Assembly (NCBI GenBank): GCA_024641855.1
Contig: JAHECG010000003.1
Coordinates: forward strand, 18,516-82,515
Length of the DNA: 64,000 nt
Source: Betaproteobacteria bacterium
GTDB taxonomy: Bacteria; Pseudomonadota; Gammaproteobacteria; Burkholderiales; Thiobacteraceae
Direction: 5' to 3'
The position numbers were made by a program, and so were the translations under genes. Under the pieces are notes generated by a model, which saw only the letters and a list, made by a program, of their open reading frames with translations, had not been told where the DNA came from and did not search any database. This document shows, piece by piece, positions 44,367 through 54,211 of this stretch; position 1 is the first letter of the stretch; each line of letters opens with the position of its first letter.

Positions 44367-46742
44367 ATGAAAAAATTCATACTAGCCATTTGCACGTTTT
44401 TATCCCTAAGCCCGATATTGTCGCATGCGGTAGAAGAGGGCGAGTTGTTAGCGCCGGAAAAAGCATTTGCCATGACGGCCAAGCCGCTCGATGCAAAAAC
44501 TATCGAGGTGCGTTATCAAGTCGCGAATGGCTATTATCTCTATCACGACAAATTCAAATTTCAAGTCGAACCGGCCGATGCTGGTTTGGGCGCGGCGCAA
44601 ATTCCGCCGGGTAAAGTGAAGCAAGATGAGTATTTCGGCAAAGTTGAAACGCATCGCGGTTTGTTGGTGATCAAATTACCGCTGGCACGTGCGAACGGCG
44701 CGGTGACGTTGAAGGCCATTTCCCAGGGCTGCGCCGATCTTGGTGTGTGTTATCCGCCGCTAACACAAACGGTAAAGCTGGCTTTTGCCGGAGCGGCTAC
44801 CAGCGTTGCGCCAGCAGCCAGTACACCCACACTGGAGAAAATAGCCCCGCAACCTAAGGCGGGTGGTGCCTTAGCCGCGTTGAAAGATTTCGGTGTGAGC
44901 TTAGGGGGGGCAGGTGATGAGCTGTTGCCAGCAGAAGAGGCATTTAAAGTTGCGCTGAGCAGTAAAGATGCCAATACATTGTCGCTAACGATTACGCCTA
45001 GCAACAATGTGTATTTGTACCGTGACAAAATCAAAGCCACGCTGCTGGAGGGCAAGGGGGTTTCGATTGCTAGCTTGAACTTGCCGCCGGGCGAAGAAAA
45101 GAACGATCCGGCTTTCGGCAAAACGCTTCAGGTATACCACCACGCAGTGCAAGCAGAAATCAACTTAAAGCGCGAAGCAGGCGCTGCGCAAAAAATTGCA
45201 TTACGCATCGACTATCAAGGCTGCAACGAAAAAGTCGGTGTGTGTTATCCACCGCAAAACAAACGCATCGAGTTGACGTTAGCGAGTGCGGCGGCAAGTG
45301 CTATTGCGACCGCCAAGCCCGATAGTGTCGTGACGAAAACGGAAGAGAAGATCAGCGAGCCAAGTGCCGCGCCAATCGCTGCTCCGGCAGTTGGTGAAGC
45401 CAAGGTGGAAACGGCGGCGGCAGCGCAAGACGAGTCTTCAAAAATCGAACAGTTGTTCAAAGGCAGCAGCTTCTGGGTCGTGATCGCTAGTTTCTTTGGT
45501 TTTGGTTTGTTGCTGGCCTTCACCCCGTGCGTCTTCCCGATGATTCCCATCCTGTCCGGCATCATTGTCGGCCAGGGCAAACAAATTACGCATATGCAGG
45601 GCTTTGTGTTGTCGCTGGCTTATGTGCTGGGCATGGCGATCACTTACTCGCTTGCGGGTGTGGCTGCCGGTTTGTCCGGCTCTTTGATTTCAGCCGCGCT
45701 ACAAAATCCTTGGGTGCTGGGATCGTTCGCGTTGATTTTCGTCGCGCTGTCGTTTTCGATGTTCGGTTTTTATGAGTTACAGATGCCGAGCTTCATCCAG
45801 AGCCGCTTCACCGAAGCCAGCAATAAGATTCAAGGCGGCAATCTCTTCGGTGTGTTCATCATGGGGATGCTGTCGGCGGTGATCGTTGGCCCCTGTGTTG
45901 CGGCGCCTTTGGCCGGGGCATTGCTCTATATCGGTCAGACGAAGGATGTATTGCTGGGCGGCTCAGCGTTGTTCTCCATGGCGATGGGGATGGGCGTTCC
46001 GCTGTTGCTTGTTGGTGTGGCAGGCGGCGCGCTGCTGCCGCGCGCCGGCGGTTGGATGAGTGCGGTGAAAAGCTTTTTCGGCGTGATGTTGTTGGGTGTA
46101 GCGATTTGGCTGATTTCGCCAGTGATCTCCGCTGTTGCGCAGATGCTGCTGTGGGCGACCTTGCTCATCGTGTCCGCCGTTTATTTGCATGCACTGGATC
46201 CTTTACCAGCAGGTGCCAAGGGATTTAAGAAATTCTGGAAAGGAGTGGGTGTTGTTGCGTTAGTGCTTGGCGTTGCGCTGGCGATCGGTGCACTTTCCGG
46301 TAGCCGCGATATCTTGCAACCGCTAGCAGGCGTGCATGTCGGTGCGGTCTCCGGTGGCAGCGCTATCGCGGCACCAGCCGAGCAAGGGTTGAAGTTTGAG
46401 CGGGTAAAATCGATTGCAGAGCTGGATGCCCGTATCGCTGCCGCGAAGGGGAAATCCGTCATGCTCGATTTCTACGCGGATTGGTGTGTTTCGTGTAAGG
46501 AGATGGAACACAACACTTTCACGGATCCTAAAGTGAAGGCGCGCTTAAAAGATACGTTGTTGCTGCAAGTGGATGTCACCAATAACAGCGATGCCGACAA
46601 AGCTTTGTTGAAGCGTTTCCGCTTGTTTGGCCCGCCGGGCTTGATCTTTTTCGACCGTAATGGGGCGGAACAAAAATATCGTGTTGTGGGTTATGAACCC
46701 CCCGAAAAATTCTTGCAGTCACTTGATAGCGTGTTGAAATAA
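44367..46742 (+). CDS. dsbD: Thiol:disulfide interchange protein DsbD with two N-terminal DsbD-alpha domains
   Basis: Two nDsbD motifs (QGCADLGVCYPP, QGCNEKVGVCYPP), TM core FTPCVFPMIPILSGI, C-terminal DWCVSCKEME; start corrected to 44367. Confidence 0.95.
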   Translation: MKKFILAICTFLSLSPILSHAVEEGELLAPEKAFAMTAKPLDAKTIEVRYQVANGYYLYHDKFKFQVEPADAGLGAAQIPPGKVKQDEYFGKVETHRGLLVIKLPLARANGAVTLKAISQGCADLGVCYPPLTQTVKLAFAGAATSVAPAASTPTLEKIAPQPKAGGALAALKDFGVSLGGAGDELLPAEEAFKVALSSKDANTLSLTITPSNNVYLYRDKIKATLLEGKGVSIASLNLPPGEEKNDPAFGKTLQVYHHAVQAEINLKREAGAAQKIALRIDYQGCNEKVGVCYPPQNKRIELTLASAAASAIATAKPDSVVTKTEEKISEPSAAPIAAPAVGEAKVETAAAAQDESSKIEQLFKGSSFWVVIASFFGFGLLLAFTPCVFPMIPILSGIIVGQGKQITHMQGFVLSLAYVLGMAITYSLAGVAAGLSGSLISAALQNPWVLGSFALIFVALSFSMFGFYELQMPSFIQSRFTEASNKIQGGNLFGVFIMGMLSAVIVGPCVAAPLAGALLYIGQTKDVLLGGSALFSMAMGMGVPLLLVGVAGGALLPRAGGWMSAVKSFFGVMLLGVAIWLISPVISAVAQMLLWATLLIVSAVYLHALDPLPAGAKGFKKFWKGVGVVALVLGVALAIGALSGSRDILQPLAGVHVGAVSGGSAIAAPAEQGLKFERVKSIAELDARIAAAKGKSVMLDFYADWCVSCKEMEHNTFTDPKVKARLKDTLLLQVDVTNNSDADKALLKRFRLFGPPGLIFFDRNGAEQKYRVVGYEPPEKFLQSLDSVLK

Positions 46743-47254
46743 TGCGGAGCTGGATGATTGCAGTAGCTGCGCTGGCCTTGGCGCTTGGGTTAGGGGTAGG
46801 GCTTTGGAAAAACACGCCTAGCCCAGCTGAGATAGGCGCCGACAAAATATATAGCGCCAGCTTTGCGGACTTAGCTGGAAAAAAACAGGCGTTGAGCAAT
46901 TGGCGCGGCAAGATTTTGATTATCAATTTCTGGGCCACTTGGTGTCCGCCGTGCCGGCAAGAAATCCCAGATTTTGTTGAGGTGTATAAAAAATACCAAG
47001 ACAAAGACGTGGTCATTGTCGGCATCGCGCTGGATGAGCGTGATCCGGTCGCCGCGTTTGCCCAGGAGTATGGCATCACTTATCCGATGCTGATCGGCGG
47101 TGAGGAAGGTTATGATTTTGCAGCGCAGCTCGGAAATTCAACCAGTGGTATTCCCTTCACCGTAGTTTTAGACCGCACAGGGCATGTGACTTATGTGGCG
47201 GTCGGCGCCATGCGCCGTGCCGAATTAGAAAAACAGATCGCTAAAATGCTTTAA
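46742..47254 (+). CDS. TlpA-like thioredoxin family protein
   Basis: NFWATWCPPCRQEIPDF, single N-terminal TM. Confidence 0.92.
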   Translation: MRSWMIAVAALALALGLGVGLWKNTPSPAEIGADKIYSASFADLAGKKQALSNWRGKILIINFWATWCPPCRQEIPDFVEVYKKYQDKDVVIVGIALDERDPVAAFAQEYGITYPMLIGGEEGYDFAAQLGNSTSGIPFTVVLDRTGHVTYVAVGAMRRAELEKQIAKML

Positions 47255-47466
47255 CCCTGGGGATGCCTTGACGTAGCGTTAAGGCGTTAACCTCGCCGTT
47301 TTATTTTCAATGATGATTCATTCCAGCGGTACGCCCATTGCGGGGCGTTGCCGCATCTTGCGCCTGCCGCGCCGCGCCGTGTACTATCGTTAAAAACCCC
47401 TGTAATTAAAGAGGCTAAATAAAAAGTCGGTACAAGGCATTCGTTGGCACTGCGAGTGCCGACATC

Positions 47467-50163
47467 ATGTCGGGTATCGCGCATATAGGGAGCTTCTCTT
47501 TGCGAATCCAGCGGTTGAGCCAATGGCTGATGATCCGCCCCAGCGAGGGCAAGGCGTTGGGGTATCTTTGCCTGCTGGCCCTGGCCAACGGCCTTGGCAT
47601 GGCGTTTGGCCGTGGTTCTAGTGATGCGCTTTTTTTCAAACGTTTTGGGGTGGAATATTTGCCCCATATGTTTTTCCTGACGAGCATTCTGCTGGTCTTG
47701 TTTAGTACCATTTATGTTGAGTTCACCGACCGTGTACGACCGGCTCGGATGCTGTTGGCGATGTTATTGATACTGGCGATTTTTTTATCGGCGAGTTGGG
47801 CCTTCATGGCGACCGGCCGCAACACCGCTCCCTTCGCGATTTATTTTTTGGGTGTTAGCGTTGCTTCGGAAATGTTCATTGTGCACTTTAATCTGTATAT
47901 ATCGCAGTTCTTTGACTTCAATCAAGCGAAACGGTTAACGCCTTTAATCGATGCCGCCGCGCGTTTGGGGCGCGTGCTGGGGGGCTTGCTATTGGTGTTG
48001 GTTGCGAAAAAATTGCCGACGGAAGCGAGCGCGCTGCTTTGGGTTGGCGTGATTGTTTGCAGTATGTCCATGATTGGTTTGTACCACCGGGGGGAGCGTC
48101 GCCGCCCGCAGTTACCGATGATACGCAAGCGCATACCGTTCTCCGATGTGCGCGAAGGGCTACGTTTTGCACGCCATTCCCCCTTGCTGCAGCTAACCGG
48201 GGCTGGGGTGTTTTTGCTGATTATTCTGATCTCAATCCAAGATTACGTGGCTAGCACAATCATCACGCACCACTATACGAATGACCAAGAGCTTGCGGCT
48301 TTTTTTGGATGGTTTTTTGCGTTCACCAATGCCCTGGTGTTATTGCTGCAAATTGGGATGACTAGCCGGTTGTTGCGACGCTTTGGCTTGAAGGTCGTTA
48401 ACTTAATTTTCCCCTGCAGCACTGCGTTATCGTTCGGTTTGCTCAGCATTAGTGCGAGTTTTATACCGGCGCTGATCGGACGGTTTAATTACATGGGGAT
48501 GATGCCGGCGTTTCGCGCATCCGTGTTCAATCTGTTTTACAGCGCATTGCCGAGTTATATACAAGGACGTGCCCGGGCTATGGTCATCGGATTGATATTG
48601 CCGCTGGGTTTAGGTAGCGCGGGTTTGTTGTTATTGTGGGTGCCGAAAGACATGGTGGGGCAGCCCTTGGCTTTTGCGGGATTGTTGCTGTCTCTACTTT
48701 ACCTCTATGTGAAGATTCGTAAAAATCAAGCCTATAGTGAGACCTTGCTGTCATTGATTCAGCGCCAAGTATTTTCAGATAAACAGCCGGCAGTTGAGGG
48801 TGTTGGTCGTTTTAGCGCGGAAGTTGCGCAACGTATCGCCGATTTGGTTTTGAACTCAAGTAATGTCGAGGCGGCGCGTGCCTATGCCAGTTTGCTGATC
48901 GAGCATGCGCCGGAAGTTGCTGCGGCACTATTACAACAACGACTCAATCAACTTTCGCCCACAATCATCGAGTACCTGATGCAGCAGCTGGCCGCTAGCG
49001 CGCTACCGCAATGGCGAGAAGCTGTGCATGCGGCGCTGCAACATCAAAATGCACGTGTACGCATTGCTGCTGCTGCGCTGGTCGAGGCGCAAGGGGAAGA
49101 AACCTTGTTGCCGCCACTGCTGCAAAATTGGTTGCAAGAAAATAACCCCCGGCTACAAGCGCAGGCAGCGCGCATCATGCTCAAACACGCCAATTTACGC
49201 GCAGCGGACGCAGCCGAAACCGCGCTTGTTTGCTTGTTGCAAGGCGAGCCGGGTGCTCAAATTTGCGCGTTGAATGCGGTCGCGGAGTTGGGCGACCCAG
49301 CGCGGCATAAACAAGCCAGCACTTTACTGAATGCAACCGCGAACCGAGTGCGAGCAGCGGCAGTGCGTTGCTGTGCTGCGATCAGCGATAATGAAGCGGA
49401 ACGCTTCGACATTTTGTGCAGTGCAGTCAAAGACGAAAATGCGGCGGTTCGAATTGCGGCGGCGCAAACACTCGGTCGAATGACAGATACGGAAACACGG
49501 CTGGCTTTGTTGCAAGCGTTATTGTGCGACGCTGAGTTTGCGGTGCGCCGCGCCGCTCAACTGGCCGCGCCCAACTGCATGCCGCAAACGGCCGCAGCGT
49601 ATGCTAGCGCCCTGACGACTTACTACGATCAGTTTTTCTTGCAAACGTTACTTTGCAAGTATCTCGCGCAGTCTGGGTTGAGTGAAAAAAGCGAATTGTT
49701 GGATGGTGTAGCGCAAACTCATTTGAGCGCTGCTTACGACAAGAAAGCCCTGATGCAGCAGTTGCAAAACGATCATGACACGGGAAAACAGTTTTTGTGT
49801 TTGGTGCTCGCGGAAGATAGCCAACAACATATCGATCTGGTGTTAGAAATTCTCAGTTTGAGCGACACCAGTGGTGTTATGGCCAGCGTTCAGGCTGCGC
49901 TACATAGTGAGAATCGGCGGTTGCGCGCACAGGCACTCGAATCGCTGCGCAATGTGGCCAGCTCAAAATTTCTCCTGGATCTGTGCGCTTTCATTGAATC
50001 GGAAATAGATGATGAGGCTTTGCCGCAGCGCTGGCCACAATTGCCGATTTCCGGCCCAGAGGCTCTACAATGGTGTGCGCGTCACGGTAGTGCTTGGTTG
50101 CGCCAGTGTGCGATGGCATTGCTGAGCAAAATTCCTGTAAACGCTGAACGCAAGAAATCCTAA
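47467..50163 (+). CDS. NTT/MFS-like membrane transporter fused to HEAT repeats
   Basis: N-terminal ~10-12 TM with FNLYISQFFDFNQAKRLTPLIDAAARLGRVLGG (ATP/ADP-translocase-like), C-terminal alpha-helical repeats VRIAAAALVEAQGEETLLPPLLQ..., VRIAAAQTLGRMTDTETRLALLQAL. Confidence 0.75.
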   Translation: MSGIAHIGSFSLRIQRLSQWLMIRPSEGKALGYLCLLALANGLGMAFGRGSSDALFFKRFGVEYLPHMFFLTSILLVLFSTIYVEFTDRVRPARMLLAMLLILAIFLSASWAFMATGRNTAPFAIYFLGVSVASEMFIVHFNLYISQFFDFNQAKRLTPLIDAAARLGRVLGGLLLVLVAKKLPTEASALLWVGVIVCSMSMIGLYHRGERRRPQLPMIRKRIPFSDVREGLRFARHSPLLQLTGAGVFLLIILISIQDYVASTIITHHYTNDQELAAFFGWFFAFTNALVLLLQIGMTSRLLRRFGLKVVNLIFPCSTALSFGLLSISASFIPALIGRFNYMGMMPAFRASVFNLFYSALPSYIQGRARAMVIGLILPLGLGSAGLLLLWVPKDMVGQPLAFAGLLLSLLYLYVKIRKNQAYSETLLSLIQRQVFSDKQPAVEGVGRFSAEVAQRIADLVLNSSNVEAARAYASLLIEHAPEVAAALLQQRLNQLSPTIIEYLMQQLAASALPQWREAVHAALQHQNARVRIAAAALVEAQGEETLLPPLLQNWLQENNPRLQAQAARIMLKHANLRAADAAETALVCLLQGEPGAQICALNAVAELGDPARHKQASTLLNATANRVRAAAVRCCAAISDNEAERFDILCSAVKDENAAVRIAAAQTLGRMTDTETRLALLQALLCDAEFAVRRAAQLAAPNCMPQTAAAYASALTTYYDQFFLQTLLCKYLAQSGLSEKSELLDGVAQTHLSAAYDKKALMQQLQNDHDTGKQFLCLVLAEDSQQHIDLVLEILSLSDTSGVMASVQAALHSENRRLRAQALESLRNVASSKFLLDLCAFIESEIDDEALPQRWPQLPISGPEALQWCARHGSAWLRQCAMALLSKIPVNAERKKS

Positions 50164-50165
50164 AC

Positions 50166-50636
50166 ATGGAAGCCTTATTCGAACGAATCTTGTTGCTGAA
50201 GCGCGTACCATTTTTCGAAATGCTGCGCACGGAACAGCTAAGCCAAGTCGCATTGTTGTTGGATGAGATTGGTTGGGTCGCTGGCGAAGTCGTGTTTTTC
50301 AAGGGCGATATGGGTGACGATATGTATATCATTACGCGTGGTCGGATCGGTATTTCATTGCTGGACGATGTTTCGATTAAGACATTTGTGGCGGAGCTCG
50401 GTCCAGGTGAGTGTTTTGGCGAGATGGGACTTTTGGATGATTTGCCGCGTTCCGCGACAGCGCATGTGATGGCCGATGGCGAAGCGTTTGTTTTATCTAA
50501 AGACAAACTGCATGGGTTATTACTGTCTTATCCAGAACTGGGTATCGGTATGTTGCGCGCCATGAGTCGACGCTTGCGCCAAGTTAATGACACCTTGACG
50601 GCGCAACCGCCAACCCTTCAGAAGCCCGTAAAATAG
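50166..50636 (+). CDS. Cyclic nucleotide-binding domain protein
   Basis: Phosphate-binding cassette CFGEMGLLDDLPRSATAHV; 2 bp after transporter stop. Confidence 0.88.
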   Translation: MEALFERILLLKRVPFFEMLRTEQLSQVALLLDEIGWVAGEVVFFKGDMGDDMYIITRGRIGISLLDDVSIKTFVAELGPGECFGEMGLLDDLPRSATAHVMADGEAFVLSKDKLHGLLLSYPELGIGMLRAMSRRLRQVNDTLTAQPPTLQKPVK

Positions 50637-50710
50637 CCGATTCTTAAAGAGGTATTCCGGCAAGATGCCAAGTTTATGCCTGGGCCTTTTTTGAATGATG
50701 GGAGTTCTTT

Positions 50711-51379
50711 TTGTCGTCGTTGCTGCTGCGTAAGCCGCTTGTTTGGTTGATCTTGCTTGTTGGCACGGCACTCGCATTGGAATCAGACTTTGCGCCGCAG
50801 ATGATTGCTTGGGCCAAGGCGAACTATGGCGCGGCGGCGGCAGAGCGTGTGCAGCGTTGGCAAGACTTAAGCAAGTCTGGCGCAGGATTGTCTGAACTCG
50901 ACAAGCTGCACAAGGTGAATAATTTTTTCAATCAAATACCCAGCGTCACCGATCTACAGCATTGGCACAAGCAAGATTATTGGGCCACGCCGCTGGAAAT
51001 GCTTGCTAGCAATGGAGCCGATTGCGAGGACTTCGCGATCGCAAAGTATTTTACCTTGCGTGAGTTGGGTGTGCCGGATGAGCGTTTGAAGATCACTTAT
51101 GTTAAAGCGCAGCTGGCCCCGCGTGGGCAAAGCGTCGCGCATATGGTGCTCACCTATTATCCGGCCCCCGATGCGGAGCCTTTGGTATTGGATAACTTGA
51201 ACGGCGCAATCAAGTCGGCGCATGATCGCCTCGATCTAACGCCGTTATATAGCTTTAATGCGCGTGGCCTGTGGGCCGCCAAAGAGCGCACGTTGGGTAA
51301 ATGGCTCGGTCCGTCGGATGACATCAATTTGTGGAAAGACTTGATGAAGCGTATGGAACAACTACCGGGACAACGATGA
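50711..51379 (+). CDS. lapG: LapG-like transglutaminase-like cysteine protease
   Basis: Cys-His-Asp triad context NGADCEDFAIAKYFTLRELGV, VAHMVLTYYP, PLVLDNLNG; followed by LapD. Confidence 0.88.
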   Translation: MSSLLLRKPLVWLILLVGTALALESDFAPQMIAWAKANYGAAAAERVQRWQDLSKSGAGLSELDKLHKVNNFFNQIPSVTDLQHWHKQDYWATPLEMLASNGADCEDFAIAKYFTLRELGVPDERLKITYVKAQLAPRGQSVAHMVLTYYPAPDAEPLVLDNLNGAIKSAHDRLDLTPLYSFNARGLWAAKERTLGKWLGPSDDINLWKDLMKRMEQLPGQR

Positions 51380-51404
51380 AAAACGAATTCGTGGAGATGA
51401 AATA

Positions 51405-53330
51405 ATGATGACGCTCGCCCGACAAATTATCCTGGTGATCTCGCTGGTGTTCTTACTGGTGCTGGTCGGCGTATTTGTTCACGGAGTGCTGAACACCCGT
51501 GCATTTTTGACGCAGCAACTGGGTTCGCACGCGCAAGATACTGCAACTTCACTTGCGTTGTCGTTAGGCCCGGTTTTGCAAAAACAAGATTTGACTTCGG
51601 CGCAATCGCTCATCGATGCGATAGTTGATCGTGGCTATTATCAGCGCATTGAGTATGTGAATTTAAGCGGCCATTCGATTTTGAAACGCGAATTTCCCGT
51701 GGTGGTGGAAGGAGTGCCGACGTGGTTTACGCGCTGGATAAAATTAGAGGCACCGCAACGGGATGCGTTGATCATGGCTGGATGGCAGCAGCAAGGAAAC
51801 TTGCAAGTGGTGAGCCATGTTGGTTATGCCTATCGCGAGTTGTGGGAATCTGCGGCGTCTACGGCAGCTTGGCTAGGTGGTGGTTGGTTAGCCGCAGTCG
51901 CGTGCATTGCCTTGCTGCTGCGTTTTGTGCTCGCCCCGTTACTGGCGGTTGAACGCCAAGCCGAGGCAGTGGGTCGCGGACAGTTCATGCGCCTGTCGCA
52001 GATTCCGCGCACGCGGGAATTAGGTCGCGTGGTCAAAGCCATGAATAGCATGGTGGCGCAGGTAGAGCGCATTATTAATGAGAAAATTGCAACGCTGGCG
52101 CGTGTCGAGCAAGCAGCGATTTTTGACCCCGGGACCGGCGTGCCAAATCGCCAGCAAATGGAGGCCCGCTTAAGCGAGTTGCTGAGCACGCCACAACATC
52201 CAGAGGGACTGTTTGCGGTGATTCAACTGACCGAGTTGGAGGCTTATAACAACGCGCAGGGATACCAAGCCGGCAATCAAGTGCTGCAAGACTTGGCGCA
52301 GTGTTTGCGTGTGTTCTGTGCACTGGAATTCAACGAGTCTGCGATTGCGCGTTTTGCGGGAGCAGAGTTTGCCGTGTTGGCGAGCGGGGTTGGTGGCGAC
52401 GAAATTTCCGGTGTCATGGAGCGTTTGTTGGCGGCACTTCCGGCGCAGCCTGCGGCAATTCATATCGGTGTCACGGATCTCAATCGGGATGACCGTGCGG
52501 CATTATTTGGCGCGGCCGATCTTGCAACCCGCATCGCGCAAACCAAGGCGCAGCGTGCTTGGCATCAATCCGACCCCAGCCATCTGAATGACGACATGCC
52601 ACAAGGCGCGCATGCTTGGCGTGGCGTGTTGTTACAGGCGTTGGAACAAGATTGCTTGACGCTGAATAGTTCGGCCGTAGTCGATAGCCGCAACGGCCAA
52701 CTGTTGCATCAAGAACTGCTGGCTCAATTATTATTGCCGGGGCGACCAGCGATTGCGGCTGGCGTCTTTATGCCAATGGTGGAGCGTTTGCGTTTAGCTC
52801 CGCAAGTAGATCGTGTCTTGGTGGAGCAAGCGCTGCAATGGCTGGGAGGTGCAGATCAAACCACCTGCTATGCCATTAATCTCACGCCGCAATCATTACA
52901 CGACACGGTTTTTACGCAATGGCTGGTGCAGCACTTACATTCCCTGGGGGTGAGTGCGCAACGCTTGACGCTGGAAATACCCGCAGTTGTATTGCATCAA
53001 GTGGAAGTGCTGCGTGCATTTGTGCAGCGCATCGAACCCACCGGCGTTGGTTTTGCGATCGACCGCGTCAGCGCACCAGTGCCGCAACCAGCAGCTTGGC
53101 CGGGATTGCCCTTGGCGTATATTAAATTAGACGCCGCTTACGTGATGAGCTTAGAAGGGCAAGTGAATATTCATGTGCATTTGGATGCTTTGCGCGATTT
53201 CACGCAAAAACTGGGTGTCCCGCTGATGGCGACTGGAATTGCCAATCAAAACCTGCGCAAGTTGGTTACTAAAGCTGGATTGGATGGCTTACAGGGATCC
53301 GTGATTGACGATGAGCAAGCTGCGCACTAG
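51405..53330 (+). CDS. lapD: LapD-like c-di-GMP receptor (periplasmic domain, HAMP, degenerate GGDEF and EAL)
   Basis: LARQIILVISLVFLLVLVG N-terminus, HAMP, AGAEF in place of GGDEF, QELLAQ in place of EAL motif; adjacent to lapG. Confidence 0.87.
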   Translation: MMTLARQIILVISLVFLLVLVGVFVHGVLNTRAFLTQQLGSHAQDTATSLALSLGPVLQKQDLTSAQSLIDAIVDRGYYQRIEYVNLSGHSILKREFPVVVEGVPTWFTRWIKLEAPQRDALIMAGWQQQGNLQVVSHVGYAYRELWESAASTAAWLGGGWLAAVACIALLLRFVLAPLLAVERQAEAVGRGQFMRLSQIPRTRELGRVVKAMNSMVAQVERIINEKIATLARVEQAAIFDPGTGVPNRQQMEARLSELLSTPQHPEGLFAVIQLTELEAYNNAQGYQAGNQVLQDLAQCLRVFCALEFNESAIARFAGAEFAVLASGVGGDEISGVMERLLAALPAQPAAIHIGVTDLNRDDRAALFGAADLATRIAQTKAQRAWHQSDPSHLNDDMPQGAHAWRGVLLQALEQDCLTLNSSAVVDSRNGQLLHQELLAQLLLPGRPAIAAGVFMPMVERLRLAPQVDRVLVEQALQWLGGADQTTCYAINLTPQSLHDTVFTQWLVQHLHSLGVSAQRLTLEIPAVVLHQVEVLRAFVQRIEPTGVGFAIDRVSAPVPQPAAWPGLPLAYIKLDAAYVMSLEGQVNIHVHLDALRDFTQKLGVPLMATGIANQNLRKLVTKAGLDGLQGSVIDDEQAAH

Positions 53331-53427
53331 GTTCAGCGGCTAAGGTGGACAAGGCCTAGATCAAATGTGAAACGCAGGCTGCGTAAAAAGTTTCTCGCCG
53401 CAGGGAGTATGGGCGCGTTAGATACGA

Positions 53428-54192
53428 TCAAAACTCCAAGACGTGATTATTGGGCATGGCGATCGGCACTTCGCCTTCAACCAAGTGCCCGATTTCGCGC
53501 ATGATCGCCACTTCATCGCCGGGTTTGAGGTGTGTGACAAATACATCTGCCGGGCGCGTCAGTTTGGTCAGGCCCTCAGCCAAGAGGCTGGGATACATGT
53601 GCTTGGATAAGATGGCGATTTCTTTTTCTTTTTCTTGAAAAGCGGTTTCGATCAAAAGAAAGCGCAGATTTTTGATGCTATTGAGGTAGGCCCAAAATGC
53701 ATCGAAGGAAGTGGTGTCGCCACTGAAAACCAAGCTGCCTTTGCCGCTATCCAGGTGATAACCGACGGCAGGCACGACGTGATCGGCATGAATAGCGGTG
53801 ATGGAGCGGCCGTCGAGCATGACCGGCACCCCTTCGGAAATCGATTGGTAGCGCATGAAGGGTTTGTGCGCGTCGGGAATCTGCGTGAAATCGGGCCAAA
53901 TCGCCCAATTGAAGACATGTCCTTTCAGCGTAGCAATGACCGCTTCCGTCGAATAAATGGTCAGCGGTCGATCCCGTTGGCGCGCTACGCTGTCAACCAT
54001 AATGGGCAAACAGGCGATGTGATCCAGGTGGGCATGCGTGATGAACACGTGATCGATGTTTTGCAATTCTTCTAAGCTGAGTTCGCCCAGGCCAGTGCCG
54101 GCGTCGATCAAAATATCGTCGTCGATCAAAAAAGAGGTGGTGCGTAATTCGCCGCCGATGCCGCCCGCGCAGCCGAGTGATCTAAGTCTCAT
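53428..54192 (-). CDS. MBL-fold hydrolase, class II cAMP phosphodiesterase-like
   Basis: ITHAHLDHIACLP, SGDTTSFDAFW, SKHMYPSLLAEGLTKL, VTHLKPGDE; start corrected to MRLRSLGCAGG. Confidence 0.75.
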   Translation of the reverse strand: MRLRSLGCAGGIGGELRTTSFLIDDDILIDAGTGLGELSLEELQNIDHVFITHAHLDHIACLPIMVDSVARQRDRPLTIYSTEAVIATLKGHVFNWAIWPDFTQIPDAHKPFMRYQSISEGVPVMLDGRSITAIHADHVVPAVGYHLDSGKGSLVFSGDTTSFDAFWAYLNSIKNLRFLLIETAFQEKEKEIAILSKHMYPSLLAEGLTKLTRPADVFVTHLKPGDEVAIMREIGHLVEGEVPIAMPNNHVLEF

Positions 54193-54211
54193 CCATCGCT
54201 CTCCTTGGTTC

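Noticed and set aside
47265-47285. GCCTTGACG-TAG-CGTTAAGGC hairpin after the tlpA-like gene
   Set aside because: Three-nt loop, one wobble and no T tract; not convincing as a terminator.
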